NCBI GenBank assembly: GCA_003344405.1 | Contig: NOWV01000321.1 | Location: forward strand, 1-48,765 | Reading direction: 5' to 3' | DNA: 48,765 nt | Source: Trichoplax sp. H2 | Taxonomy: Eukaryota; Placozoa; Uniplacotomia; Trichoplacea | Shown: piece after piece, positions 1 to 12,652 of the stretch | How the letters are laid out: every line of letters starts with the position of its first letter | Position numbering within the stretch: position 1 is the first letter of the stretch | Notes under the pieces: model-generated | What the model saw: the letters and a program-made list of their open reading frames with translations, nothing else | What the model was told of the DNA's origin: nothing | The model's database searches: none | Made by a program: the position numbers and the translations under genes

Positions 1-509
1 ATTTCGAAATCAGATACTTCAACTTAAAACTTAGTATTTGATAAATTAAACACAGAGCAGTCATTATAAGTGTGAAATTACGGCAACAAGAGTAATTTAG
101 ATAAAAAAATGAGTTAGACAAGAATTATGGATGGTTTACGATCGTCCATTTTCAATAGCTATTTTCTACGTCGTGTTATCAAATAGAATTTTAAGTTAGC
201 ATAAGGAATTATAGTTGCTCATAAGTAAGAAAGCCGCATTTAACTTAAATTACCATAGCATTAGTTTGAATGATAGTTTAATCTCTGATAGAATATGTTA
301 ACATTCAAAATAACGAATAAAAGCAATGTCGTTTAGTCTTCGTTTTGTCAAGTTCTGGTTTTATTCAAATACAATGATACCTCTGTCTGGCTAAGCTTTG
401 ACATATTTATTATTTTACTGATAGAATGACTTGACCAAGCAAATTTAAGAATAGAAAATGTAATGTTATCATAACACTTTAACGACTGTATTTCTTACAG
501 CAGTCATCG
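1..509. other. Upstream region of gene A
   Basis: AT-rich, with no ORF or repeat I can support. The promoter of gene A should lie here, but no clear TATA box stands at a suitable distance. Confidence 0.4.
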
Positions 510-2510
510 ATGATCCAATTCTTAGCACTGCCTTTGCTACGAATTTCCTCTACTTTCGCCAGTATGAGTTAATTTTTAAGTCAATTAGAAAGTAGTCCAG
601 GCTAACTCTGTAAAATGCTAATCATGATTGTATTTAATCTATAGTTTCTGTGTTTAAATTGTATAAATTTTTAGTTATTGTTTAGTATAATGTAGTTGGC
701 AGGATAGGTTAGATTTCGATTTAATAGCCTAAATTATAAGAGATATTTGCTTATAATGAAGCCGCAATCTAATTTTTGCTCAATCTTTGAATATGCTTAG
801 AAAGGCTGTTTATTTATTATGACTTATCCATTTTCTATTTGTAGATTATAATGCAGTAATTTCTTATCTTGATAATCATTGATTATTACTTATCATAATT
901 TTCTCCGGTATTGAAGCATTTTACTCCCATAGCTTGATGGGAATTAATTAGTATACCCATTGAAAATTAAATATTCCTTACTTTACTAGGCAAGGGATTT
1001 TTAATCTTTAACTCAATCTTAATGACAAGTGAATGAATTTAAAATTTATAATAAATAATTAACGGATTTATTCTTCTCATTATCCATCTGTTCTTTTAAG
1101 CTATATTATCGTTGCTGCTATGGTGTAAAACCAATGGAGAACAAATATGCCATGATACTGTTTATATAAGTGATGAACTTGCAAGGCCAAGATATTACTA
1201 TCATGACCTTAGATTGATGATCGACTTAACTCGGCATACGCTTGATTGCATCAGTAAAATCGAAAGGAGAAATGATTTCAACCTACCACTTTGTTATGAA
1301 TTTCAAATCCCAATTAGCGAGGATAATGAGGTATGCAATATTAATACTGTATTTTTTGATACACATTAGTCAAAGTCAGTAATATTACTCCAAATGCAAA
1401 ACAGAAAAGGATTTAATTCGTTAGAACTGTGATTTCATTAACATGTTATAATACGGTAAAACCAAAAAATTAATATTATCGTGAAAATAAATCTGACCGT
1501 TTTTGAGGACTCATTTCTAAATTGTATCATTTTTCTTTTTCTCTATCCATTTTTATGCTCGAATGGCAATGATAAAACGTATTATGGATCGAACAATGTG
1601 ATATTTAGCCCTTTACCATATTAAATAATTCTCTGTATTATGCACATATTATAACAAGCGCAATGAATATCATGCTATACGATCAAGTTGAAGTAAATAT
1701 TACTGATCATATCGGCCTGCACTGCAATAGATCCTTGCAACGGCTAATTGAAGACTCGATGGGGATAATAACCAATCTTGAGGAGCGAATAGTAAGCCAG
1801 CGGGTTTAAATCTATTTCTATTTCATAAGTTTTAAGGCAGTAATCTTATTAACTTTTATTATCGATATGATAATCTATATCATAGTATGGCTAATGTATT
1901 ATCGTTACCTCTAGAATTTGGCTACATATAAAACGGACGCTATTGATCGGATAGCTTGTAATAAAGCCTGCGAGGTAACTTTTAAAATTATTCTCTCCTA
2001 TTCAGTTGGTAATTATCAAAGTAGAAGTAAAAAGGAGATAAAAATTAAGGAGTAGTGGCAAATCGGTAACTAACAATTTAATTCAAATTCCTTTTCTAGC
2101 TGGTAACATCATGTAAACATCGCCATTGCCAAAGCAATTCCACTATCAAAACTCGGTCTTGTCATATCAAATCCTGCCAAAATCGACTATGCAGACGTAA
2201 CTTTGACCCCAGACCGCATAATAAGGACTGTAAAAAACAGCAAAATAATTGCCCAGGTTTAATTTCTGATGGTATAAAGCATTGGCAAGTGGCATTTCAG
2301 TTATTTGATAAAGCGTTAAATTATATACTATCCAACATTGAGTTGCAACTATCAAGTTCAAATTTGCAAGAATCTATGTTGGACTTAAAATTATACATCA
2401 AAGCTTACAAAGAAGATATCAACATTGCACTAGGAAACGATTTAGCTGAAAAAAGAGATAGCTCTCCTTCACTTAAAGAAATAATTCAACATTACGCCTT
2501 CAAACCATAA
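510..2510 (+). CDS. Gene A: secreted helical cytokine-like protein with a Cys-rich insert
   Basis: Five-exon model: 510-561, 1101-1330, 1609-1791, 1915-1974, 2100-2510 (TAA), 311 residues. Intron 1 is phase 1 and the other three are phase 0. Donors are gtatga, gtatgc, gtaagc and gtaact; the acceptor at 2099 has a strong pyrimidine tract (cttttctag). Exon 1 and the start of exon 2 give a hydrophobic leader ending near ILSLLLWC. An amphipathic helix spans about residues 53-74. Exon 3 opens with PFTIL and carries an NIT sequon, a cysteine and a second helix at about 134-155. Exon 4 has 20 codons. Exon 5 starts with seven cysteines in 47 mostly basic residues (about 180-226), followed by long C-terminal helices. 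I infer a secreted long-chain helical cytokine. The intron plan matches genes C and D. Exon 1 is the least certain part. The Cys-rich block is absent from the paralogues and loosely recalls a thrombospondin type 1 fragment. No function is proven. Confidence 0.72.
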
Positions 2511-2801
2511 ATTATAACATTATTAATGTAGAATTGCGTGATGATGCTAGTTTCTACATTAGTCCCATAAAAGTAGTTTACTAAGGATATAATAAGAATT
2601 TTCCTTACATTGGTAGTCCTATAACTTCTTATCGTCATGTTTTCGTTGTATTATAATACAACGAGCTTACTGCTCAATTTTAGTCTAAGTCTTATTTTAT
2701 TAATATTAATTAATACTATTTCAGTCAATACGTTGATAAAAATTATTAGTTATGTATCCGCTTTAAATCAAAGTATTATTTATTAGATTGAGATGATAGT
2801 T

Positions 2802-3026
2802 TTATGTACTAATTAACTGATAAATAGGTAAGATAAAATTAATTAATGGAAAAACAAAAATAAAAATAACTAAGGCGATATTTGTTATTTCGGTTGTATT
2901 ATTTTTCCAAAGGAAAAAAGTATCATCGTATTGCATCATGCGATTAATTAGAGATAATTTCCCCATTTCGTTACATGGCAATGTAGGAAGGCATGGGGCA
3001 TTTATAATAAATTGGGATATGTTCAT
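2802..3026 (-). CDS. Hypothetical small membrane protein next to the LTR
   Basis: A 74-codon ORF on the minus strand begins ATGAACATATCC. Its N-terminal half has three cysteines or prolines in CLPTLPC and an NNTT sequon; its C-terminal half is one hydrophobic segment (IALVIFIFVFPLINFILPIY). It could be a small type I or tail-anchored protein, or a first exon with donor gttaat after CCTATTTATCA. The LTR at 3038 begins 11 bases upstream of the ATG, so in that haplotype the promoter side is replaced by LTR sequence. The same ORF is repeated after the gap (3609-3818). Not recognised; could be chance. Confidence 0.25.
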   Translation of the reverse strand: MNISQFIINAPCLPTLPCNEMGKLSLINRMMQYDDTFFLWKNNTTEITNIALVIFIFVFPLINFILPIYQLIST

Positions 3027-3037
3027 CTTAGAGTCCA
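2817..3037. repeat. Direct duplicate of 3609-3829 (allelic flank)
   Basis: The 221 bases left of LTR copy 1, ending in the target site GTCCA, are repeated right after the gap at 3609-3829. There they continue into flank without the LTR: the empty allele. Confidence 0.8.
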
Positions 3038-3588
3038 TGTTACAGTATTAAATACTGTATTACAGTAGAAATAACTATGTTAGGATAATTCTGTTAGACT
3101 ATCCTTATTTAGTTAACTTCTAATTTGGATATACTGTATTTTAATATAGCACTGACTTTTTATGACAGTGACACTTATACCCTTACTGAAATTAATAGTT
3201 ATAATAGGGAATGCAAATCATCTACTTACAGTTCCAATCATTGTGATTGTAATTTACTTATGCTAGATTGCAAATTATCATGGAAATGTTCCGTGATAGG
3301 ACATATCGTAATCTGACTATTCTGTATTAGTCATTACATGTCTATGTTCGTAAATACTGTTGTCTGCATTAAGGGAGCAGTAGCTAAAATTAATATCTAA
3401 TTCAGTAAATGATTCTAATGTTAATTGTATTAACTATGACTCATGAACTATTGAGGAGTAGTATATAAATGCAGTATATCGTGAAATAAAGAGAATTCTC
3501 CAACTTAGTGTTTATCGTAAAATACGAGGTGTTTAAGTCTTTGTGTAGTCTGCTAGTAGAGCAAAAGTGTTTGTGATAGTGCAGATAT
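3038..3588 (+). mobile_element. Solo LTR, copy 1 (left 551 bases, cut by gap)
   Basis: Starts TGTTACAG straight after GTCCA (3033-3037) and runs into the gap. Its missing right end, TGTGACA followed by GTCCA, is found at 48509-48591. Joined, the element is 629 bases, the same length as copy 2. It has TG...CA ends and a perfect 5-base target duplication, the signature of a solo LTR of a retrotransposon. A TATA-like site (TATATAAA, 3462-3469) and AATAAA (3485-3490) lie in the promoter/polyA position. No internal coding region is present. Confidence 0.75.
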
Positions 3589-3608
3589 NNNNNNNNNNNN
3601 NNNNNNNN
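3589..3608. other. Assembly gap (20 N)
   Basis: It interrupts LTR copy 1; the true filling is the 48509-48586 sequence. Confidence 0.95.
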
Positions 3609-4009
3609 CTGATAAATAGGTAAGATAAAATTAATTAATGGAAAAACAAAAATAAAAATAACTAAGGCGATATTTGTTATTTCGGTTGTATTATTTTTCC
3701 AAAGGAAAAAAGTATCATCGTATTGCATCATGCGATTAATTAGAGATAATTTCCCCATTTCGTTACATGGCAATGTAGGAAGGCATGGGGCATTTATAAT
3801 AAATTGGGATATGTTCATCTTAGAGTCCAATGTACAATATAATTTTCTATTTAATTCTTAAGTTATCAAAAGAGGAACATGGGGATTATTGTATTCATTA
3901 CTTTCACCTAGATCTTTATTATTGGAATATAATCTAGAGTCTTCTCAAATTTTTAGTTCGGAAATCCTAGAGTAATAATAAGAACATAAATTAACTTAAT
4001 CTCCTAGAT

Positions 4010-6060
4010 CATGTGAGATCCGTTATTATACCAATTTAATAGATTATTGCATTCAGGTGTGTCTGGTGTCTACATATTTCAAGCGATATTGTTTATTGTA
4101 TAGCACTTTACTTTAGAACAGTAAAATCTGTTTTTCGGGTATTTTATCATCACTGCTCTACGGTAAAAGTGCTGATTCCATTTACTATAATACTATGCTC
4201 CGAATTAAATGATTAAAAATAAGAGTATTACACTACAACTAAGAAAATCGCCAAATTTGGCCCCTTTTGGAAGAGAGGAGTAAAATGATTGATAGTTAAT
4301 CTTCCGTACTTGCTGAATTAAATATATATGCACTTTGTTCTTCGAAAACATTATTCATCTTATACACTATAGCTTATCTTATTAGTATTCATGGCTGTAA
4401 ATTAATTAGAGCTCACATTGCTCATTTTATCGAAAACTTTGGAAGAAACTTTAATATTAATTTCTTTTGTCTGTTAGCATATTTAATAATTTCTACAATA
4501 TCTCCTTAAAGTAATAAATAATAATTTTCAAGAGCATATGGATTTATTTTGGTTGATTCATTGAAGGTCGTAGATATTGTAATAACTTCCTTCATTGTAA
4601 AAGCAATAGTGTAATAATCTTCTTAGTGGCTATTGTATTACTTACATTTTATATCAATTTTTACCACATACCTGTCAACTATTGATCTTTAAGCCTTGAT
4701 TCATGGTTATTTATTTGTATAAATAATCAACCAGAATTATAATTATTGACTTCACCAAAGAAAGGCTTAGTATTAACTTTACAACTGAAATATAAGTATC
4801 TTATTTTATAGCGTAATGTAATAAAGATCATGATAGAGCTTATTGTAAATTTGTGAAGTAATTAATCCAATAATCGCAATCCTGCTTCAATTTGAACACA
4901 AAATTAATTAATGTTGTTTTCGCACTATACCTTATGTTGTATTATGTAAAATATATTAATGAAGCCTGCCGAGTGTCTAGCCTTAAGATACACTAAGGTT
5001 GAACTAAAATATGACAATTTAGCAACACAGAATCACGTACTACCAAACAAAAAAAATTGATTAATATTCTGTATTAATTACTAGAATCATCAGATTAATC
5101 ATTTCTATATGATGCTTATTATCAAATCTTAATGATGTTATATTCTTACTGCATTTTAAAGCCAATAATGGTATTTATTTGATTGATAAGAGCTGAATCT
5201 TTAATAACGTTAATGCGTTTTATGTTACATATAATTACATCCTATAATAACTATTGATTATTGTTAACTCTTATGAATTCAAGTTCGAACATTTTGTAGG
5301 ATTCTATAATTTATCACCGTTCAAAGTGAGGTCTGTCTTCTATTAAAGAGAAAGTAGGAATTGTAGCTGTTTCTATTAGATTTAAACATCTTAACACTTT
5401 AACATTGATAACTGGTACTTTAATAAAATCAATCAAAAGAAGAAATTGTTTGCATTTATTTATTGCTTTCTATTTCGGGTTGTAGTCTCTTTTTTTATTA
5501 CTTTTACTTATGCCACATGTAAACAATTAAACTAGGCAGATAGTGAAACGTAATTTACTGATTTCTACTCTTGTCTGTATTAAGCTGCAATAATACTGCT
5601 GATTCAGTCCTGTCTTTTACTGTGTTTACACGATTTAAGCTCTGAGACGGAATCATTCTTATGCCTTTGTTTCACGTTTCTTAGTAAAAAATATTTATTT
5701 ATTGACAGTCGATAACAAATTCATAAATGATGCTTACGAGTTCTGTATGGCCTAAAATATTTTATGGTAACTCAGTAACGACACCCAAATTATTATTGCT
5801 TGATTAATAATAACTAGCCGAACTTGCGGGAATTCTATAGTATACTTTAATAGCTCGACATACGTACAACTGCATCAATATGAAATGATAATTATTAAAA
5901 TTTGATAAATACGCTAAAATATTGCCGATATAATTTTTACTGTACTAAAATGCATAGAAAATTGTGTAACTGAGCTAACTAAATATCTGAAAAGCGCAAG
6001 ACTCGAATGTCTGAAGAAAGCAATGCACTAATATTGATTATGTATATTAGTAAAGTACCC
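4010..6060. other. Non-coding AT-rich region
   Basis: No supported gene. The only repeat is the 18-base word near 4984 shared with the 6.2-kb insertion. Confidence 0.4.
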
Positions 6061-6188
6061 GTATTAGAAGATATGAAATATTCATACTCATATACTCATC
6101 ATCTAATACGGGCTGCTTGAAAGATCTTGCTGCGAAGTCATTATTTAATACAAATTCCAGAAATAAATTGTATCTTTAAGATACACAT

Positions 6189-6490
6189 ATGTAATAATTT
6201 AGCTTAATTTTGCTAAGATACACTAAGGTTGGTGACACTTTGAACCAAGATAGAGATTAGGGGAACAACACCAGTTTATTTAATATATTTTACTTTATAA
6301 ATTAAAAAGCCGTTTAAGTGAGTCTTGCAATAGGTATAACATTATACTGTCTGACACAATCCTTCCACTATCATCTACACTAACTCGGATATTACTTGCA
6401 AGTCCTACGCTAAAATCTTAAATCATCTTACAATACATTACTAAACAAAGAAATATTCTATGAAGGAGAATACTAAATATTAGCCTTCAT
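6189..6490. mobile_element. About 302-base insertion present in one haplotype
   Basis: The sequences on both sides (6061-6188 and 6498-6639) are found joined without this insert at 6660-6929 after the gap. TACACAT stands on both sides (6182-6188, 6491-6497), a 7-base target-type duplication; the empty allele has one copy. The ends (ATGTAATAATTTAGC and TTAGCCTTCAT) show no good terminal inverted repeat and there is no ORF. An 18-base piece (AAGATACACTAAGGTTG core, 6214-6231) also occurs at about 4984-5001. Class unknown, non-autonomous. Confidence 0.65.
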
Positions 6491-6639
6491 TACACATAGT
6501 ACAGAAAATTGAGTCTAAAATTTCTAGAATACCTGTAAAATGACGCGAAGAAATAGTTTTCTTTATTGTATGTATCATTATGAGAATAGAAAATTACATT
6601 TTACACTAATATTTGACGTATTCTTATATCTGCGAAGTA

Positions 6640-6659
6640 NNNNNNNNNNNNNNNNNNNN
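6640..6659. other. Assembly gap (20 N)
   Basis: Junction between the filled and the empty haplotype of the 6.2-kb insertion. Confidence 0.95.
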
Positions 6660-6929
6660 GTATTAGAAGATATGAAATATTCATACTCATATATTCATCA
6701 TCTAATACGGGCTGCTTGAAAGATCTTGCTGCCAAGTCATTGTTTAATACAAATTCCAGAAATAAATTGTATCTTTAAGATACACATAGTACAGAAAATT
6801 GAGTCTAAAATTTCTAGAATACCTGTAAAATGACGCGAAGAAATAGTTTTCTTTATTGTATGTATCATTAAGAGAATAGGAAATTACATTTTACGCTAAT
6901 ATTTGACGTATTCTTATATCTGCGAAGTA
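6660..6929. repeat. Empty-site duplicate of the 6.1-6.6 kb flanks
   Basis: It repeats 6061-6188 joined directly to 6498-6639, with several single-base differences. It is the allele without the insertion, placed after the 20-N gap. Confidence 0.75.
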
Positions 6930-9900
6930 CCATAATCGTTTCAAGCCCACCTTTAACAGTTCTTAGACTGTAAATTGTAATTTTAAGAAAAGCTTATCAA
7001 ATTTTCAGATATGTTAGCATTCAATTCATCTTTGTTATTTCAACTGCAATAATCTAGAAAATTATTATTTAAATAAGGTTAACAACATCGATTAGCACAA
7101 TATTTTATATTACAAATCCACAGTATGTCTGCATCTACACTAAACAATTACATAGGGTTGCCTAGCCAAAAAACGATCTCACTCAAGGAATGGGTACCAA
7201 CTAGTTGAGATATGAAAAACTATGCTTTAAACTACCCAATCCTTCTTCTTCTTCTATACAATAGGTATAGTTTAAGAACCCTAAATTTAAGAGCCTTTAA
7301 TTTTGCTCCGTTCTGAATATCGATTTAATGAGTACATGAATTTATATAGAATTATAGATATTTTGGTGTTAAATATCCAGTTTCCTTATAATATTAAAAT
7401 AACGCTGTATCCCTTTTAGAAGACTGGTCTAGCTATGTTTTAGAATTATGGTAAGAATTAGTATGACAAATATATGGCGAACATAAAATTATTATGATTG
7501 TACAGTCGTGATTATTGATAAATAGAGCCAGAATCTACGAATGGAATGATCGCTTAATCTAATTTGTATTGCCGTAATTTTAAACTATTATCAACCCAAT
7601 TTCTCATCAAAGTGCGGCTTGTAAGTTACCCTACAATTACAGGTCGAGCTGAATATTATTAACTGTAAAGCTAGTAAAATAGGCAAGAAGTTCTACTATA
7701 ATTGTATCTACCATTCCAACTTAGTACGGTAACCTGTGCCATTTGAACGTTTTAAAGTAAAATTAATGCAGTGAGCGTGGCTAGCTGAGATTATCATTAC
7801 CGGCGATAATGATGGCATCTAGTCATATTTTAGGCACTCTAATTTTGATATCACTTTTATTTTCAGCATTCATTGAGATTATTGAGCATGTTATCCATTA
7901 TGTATCATTTAGATTAAATAAGATACAGGATCAAGGCTTCATTACTGAAAGCGAAGCTGTTATATTATAATAGTCAAGATTGATCTAAGATTGCGGTTAA
8001 ATATTAAAGTTTTATCACCATAAACCTTCTTAATTAGTTACGTAACAGTTATACTTAACATCATCGCATTTTTAGCTTATGAAGTAAAGAAAACAATACC
8101 TTATTGCTAGACTATAATACTTTACAAATAAGCTTGTGCTAGAAATTAATATAACCAATTTTTCCATTAGTTTGATGCTTGAGCACAACTAATAATTTAT
8201 GTGCACTTACGTGTTCATTTATATATATATGTACTTATATTTATTTTACGAGATATGTGCATATCCTTTATATATAACTTTTATATATTGGCCAGAATTA
8301 ATATAATATTAGGCTGAAAGATAGATAGAGATAACCTTGCATATAATTTAGAATAATATTAATTTAGTTATTAGATTAGAATTACATTAACTCCGTTCGT
8401 TTATAACTTCAGCTCATTAACTTCAGACGGTCTAGTTAGTAACTATGATAATCGACTAATCTCGTAATTCTTTATTCTCAAATGTGTCTTTCATATCGTC
8501 GATGAATCTGGTAAAGGTGGTATAGGCTGAATAATATCTTAAACTTCTAAACAGCAATTCAATGTTGACATCAAAGCTGGCCAATAAGCTTAACCTTCTA
8601 TTTATAGCATCTTGCTGTACTGCACTTCCTTTCATTTGACATTCATCGATAATCTATTGAAAATAAGTTATAATATAAGTTATGTAGGAATTAAATTCGC
8701 TTTTGTTATTCGCTATGGTTATGTATTTAATTTAAAATTACTTGATAAAGTGAATAATAACAGAAGACTGATCAGTATAGAAATATTGCTAAATTTATTC
8801 AAAGAAACTCTTTCCATTTTCCAGATAATCACGAGAATCAGTTTCAACCCGTAGTAGTTTACTTTCATAGATTTAGCTAATTATAGTATTTCTACCCTGA
8901 TTTTAAGCCAAAATCCGCTATGTTTAGTTATAATTGGATATCAACAAGGTAAATTTTACATTCAAATATTTGGATTAGTTACTAATACTGGCTGTTTGTA
9001 TGAAATTGTGTAGTACCTTACTTTCATTACTAGGTTAGTGATAACATGGCTCTAGCGTATGAAATGTATGAATCGGACTTTTAAAACTTTGTGCAATTCT
9101 AACGGTCAAAGTCTATCGGTCCATCATCAGAATTTAATGTATCATTTAATAAAATAAGTATTTAAATACATTCATCAATACTAAATTATGGTTCCTGTGT
9201 ATTAACCAATTTTAAATGTAAAAGAATTAATTTTATAAGGTGTATCTTCTTTTCACATATGGTAATATACTTACCTTTTTATAATTATTGTTATAAAATA
9301 TATCAAACGTTGAAATTCTATGGAAGTTTGTGAGGTTGACCTGATTGATATTAATAATGATTAATTAGAATGATTAATACAATAAACATTGAGCACTATT
9401 TTCAGAATAAAAAAAATTAATAGCTTCAATTACCTTGTGGGATTCCTAGCCTAAGTAATATTACTGTATTGCTAAGCTTTATAAAACAAGTACTGATGTA
9501 GTAAGACTAAATTTTAAAATTTATTTAAAGGTTGAGAATATTTTGGCTTGTACGATTAACAGAAGTTATTAGAAGTAATTTAATGTAGTTAGTATAGGTT
9601 TACTCTGCCCAAAAGTCAGATTTGATATTAGTCAATAGTAACGAAGACATCATCATGCAACAATACTACCATGATAGGAGGCATTTGTAGCAGATTATAA
9701 TTAGCAAGAACCTACTAGACATTTTAGACAGAAGTTCTAACTATAAATGTAAGATAATGCACATATGCATGTAAAGCATACGATTATTGATTAATTAACT
9801 AACGACAAATACTAATATACTGCTTGATTATATTCTGATAAACATATAAAATTAATTTCACTACTTCATGAGCGAAAATAACTATTGATTTTGTCGAAGT

Positions 9901-10951
9901 TTAATTATTTTGCTGTTCTGATTTTAAATTAATGCAGTAAAATTTATTTCAGCACGTATGACTTGAAGAAGTAAAGGATAATTTAATAAGTGTGATCTTC
10001 GTATAGAGATTATTAGCTTTATTTATTATAATACTTGTATAGCGGCGGGAGATTAACATTATATTAAGGTATTAATTCTAATTCGATTGATTTGAATAGC
10101 AACATTAATTGGATAATTTAATAAAAGAAAATTGACGATTACTAAATACATTTTTTAAGCAATTGTAAAGACGTACTTTAATCCGTCATAAATTTTGTTT
10201 GTTGTATTGTATGTATTGCGTAGTTTATAATTGCGTTTCTTTCTATCTAGACGTTGATGTAAATTAATATTGAACCGAAAATTCATAAAGAGAAATTAAT
10301 TTACTTCATGCTATTTCCATATTCGGTTCTTCCTAATTAAGCTATTTATATACCCTCATTTGGCATAACAGTGAATTGACTACCACTAATTCGTTTAACT
10401 ATGTTATTGCATGTAATTTCTTCTATTTGAAATATCAACTTCAAATAAAGAGCTACATGTATACTAGATATATCAGCAGGATAAGAAATTACACCAACCT
10501 ACAATGCAGTTCTTTTACGTCAATTACGTAAGAACTTAGACAAAGAAATCCTTGATTTCTTCCATTCTGTAGTAAAATCATTATACTATTACTATAATTG
10601 CAATCTATAACTTAAACAGACTCAGACTTTCTTTCTGTAGAAATTTTATGTACGGCATTTTTTCTAACGGTTGAATAATGGTTTGATGAAAAGTACGGTG
10701 ATTGTTTAAATTAAAATATCGTGATGAAATATAATAAATATTTAAAAACTGGTAATAGGAGACATAAGGTAAAGGATTTTGAAGTCTCAGTGGCCGTACT
10801 TGAAATATTAAAATAAATTAACTAATTATAACGACCCAAATTAAATCACAATAGTATTTTCTAGTCTATTCAATAAATAATATTTAAGCATAGCGGATGC
10901 CATTATTAAAGCTAGTTTTGTATGAACTGTATATAATTTGATAATGCAAAT
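6930..10951. other. Non-coding region with weak ORFs
   Basis: An 80-codon plus ORF at 8612-8854 and a 37-codon minus ORF ending near 7720 (M-P-S-L-S-P start) have no partner exons or similarity. Nothing else is supported. Confidence 0.35.
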
Positions 10952-12652
10952 TCATCTAACATATGATAATGAAACAGTACCGTTTCTAGAACCTAATATA
11001 ATAGTTTCTATTACATCAGTAGACGAATATACCTTAGAAATAACTTCCAGGCCTAACTGTAATACATTATTGTGGTCATATATCATTAATTAAGGGTAAC
11101 TCCACAATGTATGGTTATAAATATTAATTGATCCGTTAATTAGCTGTGCAGAGTGAAAATTCGTTATCTTTCTTGGCTATTTTTAAGTCAATATTTTATC
11201 ATGCCCAATAGATGATCATTTAATAATAAAGGTGATGATGAGGCGATTGGTATTTATTATAATTATAAATCAACTTACAAAGTCTGCTATATTCAGTATG
11301 GCATTAATGATATGATCGCGTGTGTCGTTTGATAGATGACAGTTTCTGTTTTGAATTTCATAATATCCCCTTAGTTCGTCTATACCTTGATTCAAGGCTT
11401 GTACTTGATACATTAACGTGTGTAGTATGCTGAACGGCTAAAAATAAGGCATCAAGTATAGAGATATTATTTAATAAATTGAGAATAATCAATTTTATTT
11501 AAATCAATTATAATTATCATTCCTACAATTAAGATATAATCTTTAAATAGATTCATTTAAACTAACGTATCATAAAGTCATTTTAAATTTTAGGTAGGTA
11601 ATAAAAAGAAAGCAATAACTAAATATGTCAACTTTAGATGTTAAAACTTATGAATCACAAACTAATTTCGGTGATATTCTTGGCAAATAGATGATTGCGT
11701 AAGAAACATTCATCGGTACTGCAATTAAATATTTACTTTTAATTGATTGCTTATTTACCTCGTCCTTAAGGGCAATATCTACATAAAGCAAGCTGCAAAT
11801 CTGATTATTGCTAGCTAATAATTCATTGGCGTCATAAGCTTTCAGGCAAGTTGCATATTGCTTAATATCTTTTGATGATGCCTCCAATAAGCGTCCAATA
11901 TCTACTAAATACCTCGATAAGGCTTCATCAGACGTAAAATGGAACGATGATAGACTCATAGCTATTGATGTAAGTGCTGAAATAATTGTTTGTAATCTTT
12001 TAGTACTCAATATAAAAGAAGTCTCGAATCAGATAACATTATCCGAGCATCACCATCGTTATTGGTGCGATCGATATGGTGATACGAGATTAATAAATCT
12101 CTAATTATATCCTAATTATTGAATAGTACTTCGGAAACTTATCCTGAATTCATTATTGATAGAATATAGCTAGAATATTATCAAAGTAATGGTAGAATTG
12201 ATCTTCTTTGAAATAATACATAGCTAACAGATGCCAATAATGAAATTCTCATAGATTAACAATGACTTCATTGCATTGAATATGTCGATTTTAATGACCA
12301 TAAAATAGCTTGTAATCGTTCAAGCTTAGTCAGGCGTATTATAGCTACAATATTAAGTTAGAATGTTACTTTTGATTGATAGTATTATTAAGTTGATCAA
12401 ATGAGATTTTTAATTGTACTTTCTAAAATTTAGAAGAATGTAATGTAAATACTGTTAAATACCAATAATACTTAATAAAATAATTTTTACAATTCATAAA
12501 TTTACTACCTAAAAACTTCCTTCAGAATAAAATTAAAAAATAAAGATATCGATATATTATTTTAGTTGCAGATAGATCGATAGATAGACAGATAGGTAAA
12601 ACATTTATCTAAATTCGTAATTAGTAAAAAAATTATTACAGATTATTTTCAT
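10952..12652 (-). CDS. Gene B: secreted helical cytokine-like protein
   Basis: Minus-strand exons in reading order: 12652-12640 (13 nt, ATGAAAATAATCT), 11976-11759, 11437-11279 and a terminal block 11056-10952 (TGA), 164 residues as modelled. Intron 1 is phase 1, the others phase 0; donors are gtaata, gtaaat and gtaagt. The join gives a signal peptide (MKIISLTSIAMSLSSF) followed by a helix rich in Leu and Lys. Exon 3 (53 codons) opens PFSIL, nearly the same as PFTIL in gene A, and has an NCHL cysteine before the second helix, as in gene C. The short exon 4 seen in A, C and D was not found. The terminal block is shorter than in the paralogues and could instead be spliced at gtatat (after 8 codons) or gtaata (after 14 codons) into a further small exon, so the C-terminus is open. 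Exons 2 and 3 are firm; exon 1 and the last exon are moderate. Confidence 0.58.
12571..12596. repeat. GATA-type microsatellite
   Basis: About six imperfect GATA/GACA units. Too short to be more than a simple repeat. Confidence 0.5.

Noticed and set aside
3125-3316. 63-codon ORF, similar to one at 19014-19205
   Set aside because: Both lie inside the two LTR copies and are similar only because the LTRs are.
3441-3830. 129-codon minus ORF
   Set aside because: It spans the N gap and joins LTR sequence to the duplicated flank; an assembly artefact.
7135-7205. tRNA or tRNA-derived SINE
   Set aside because: GC-rich patch without A-box/B-box spacing or a cloverleaf that I could fold.
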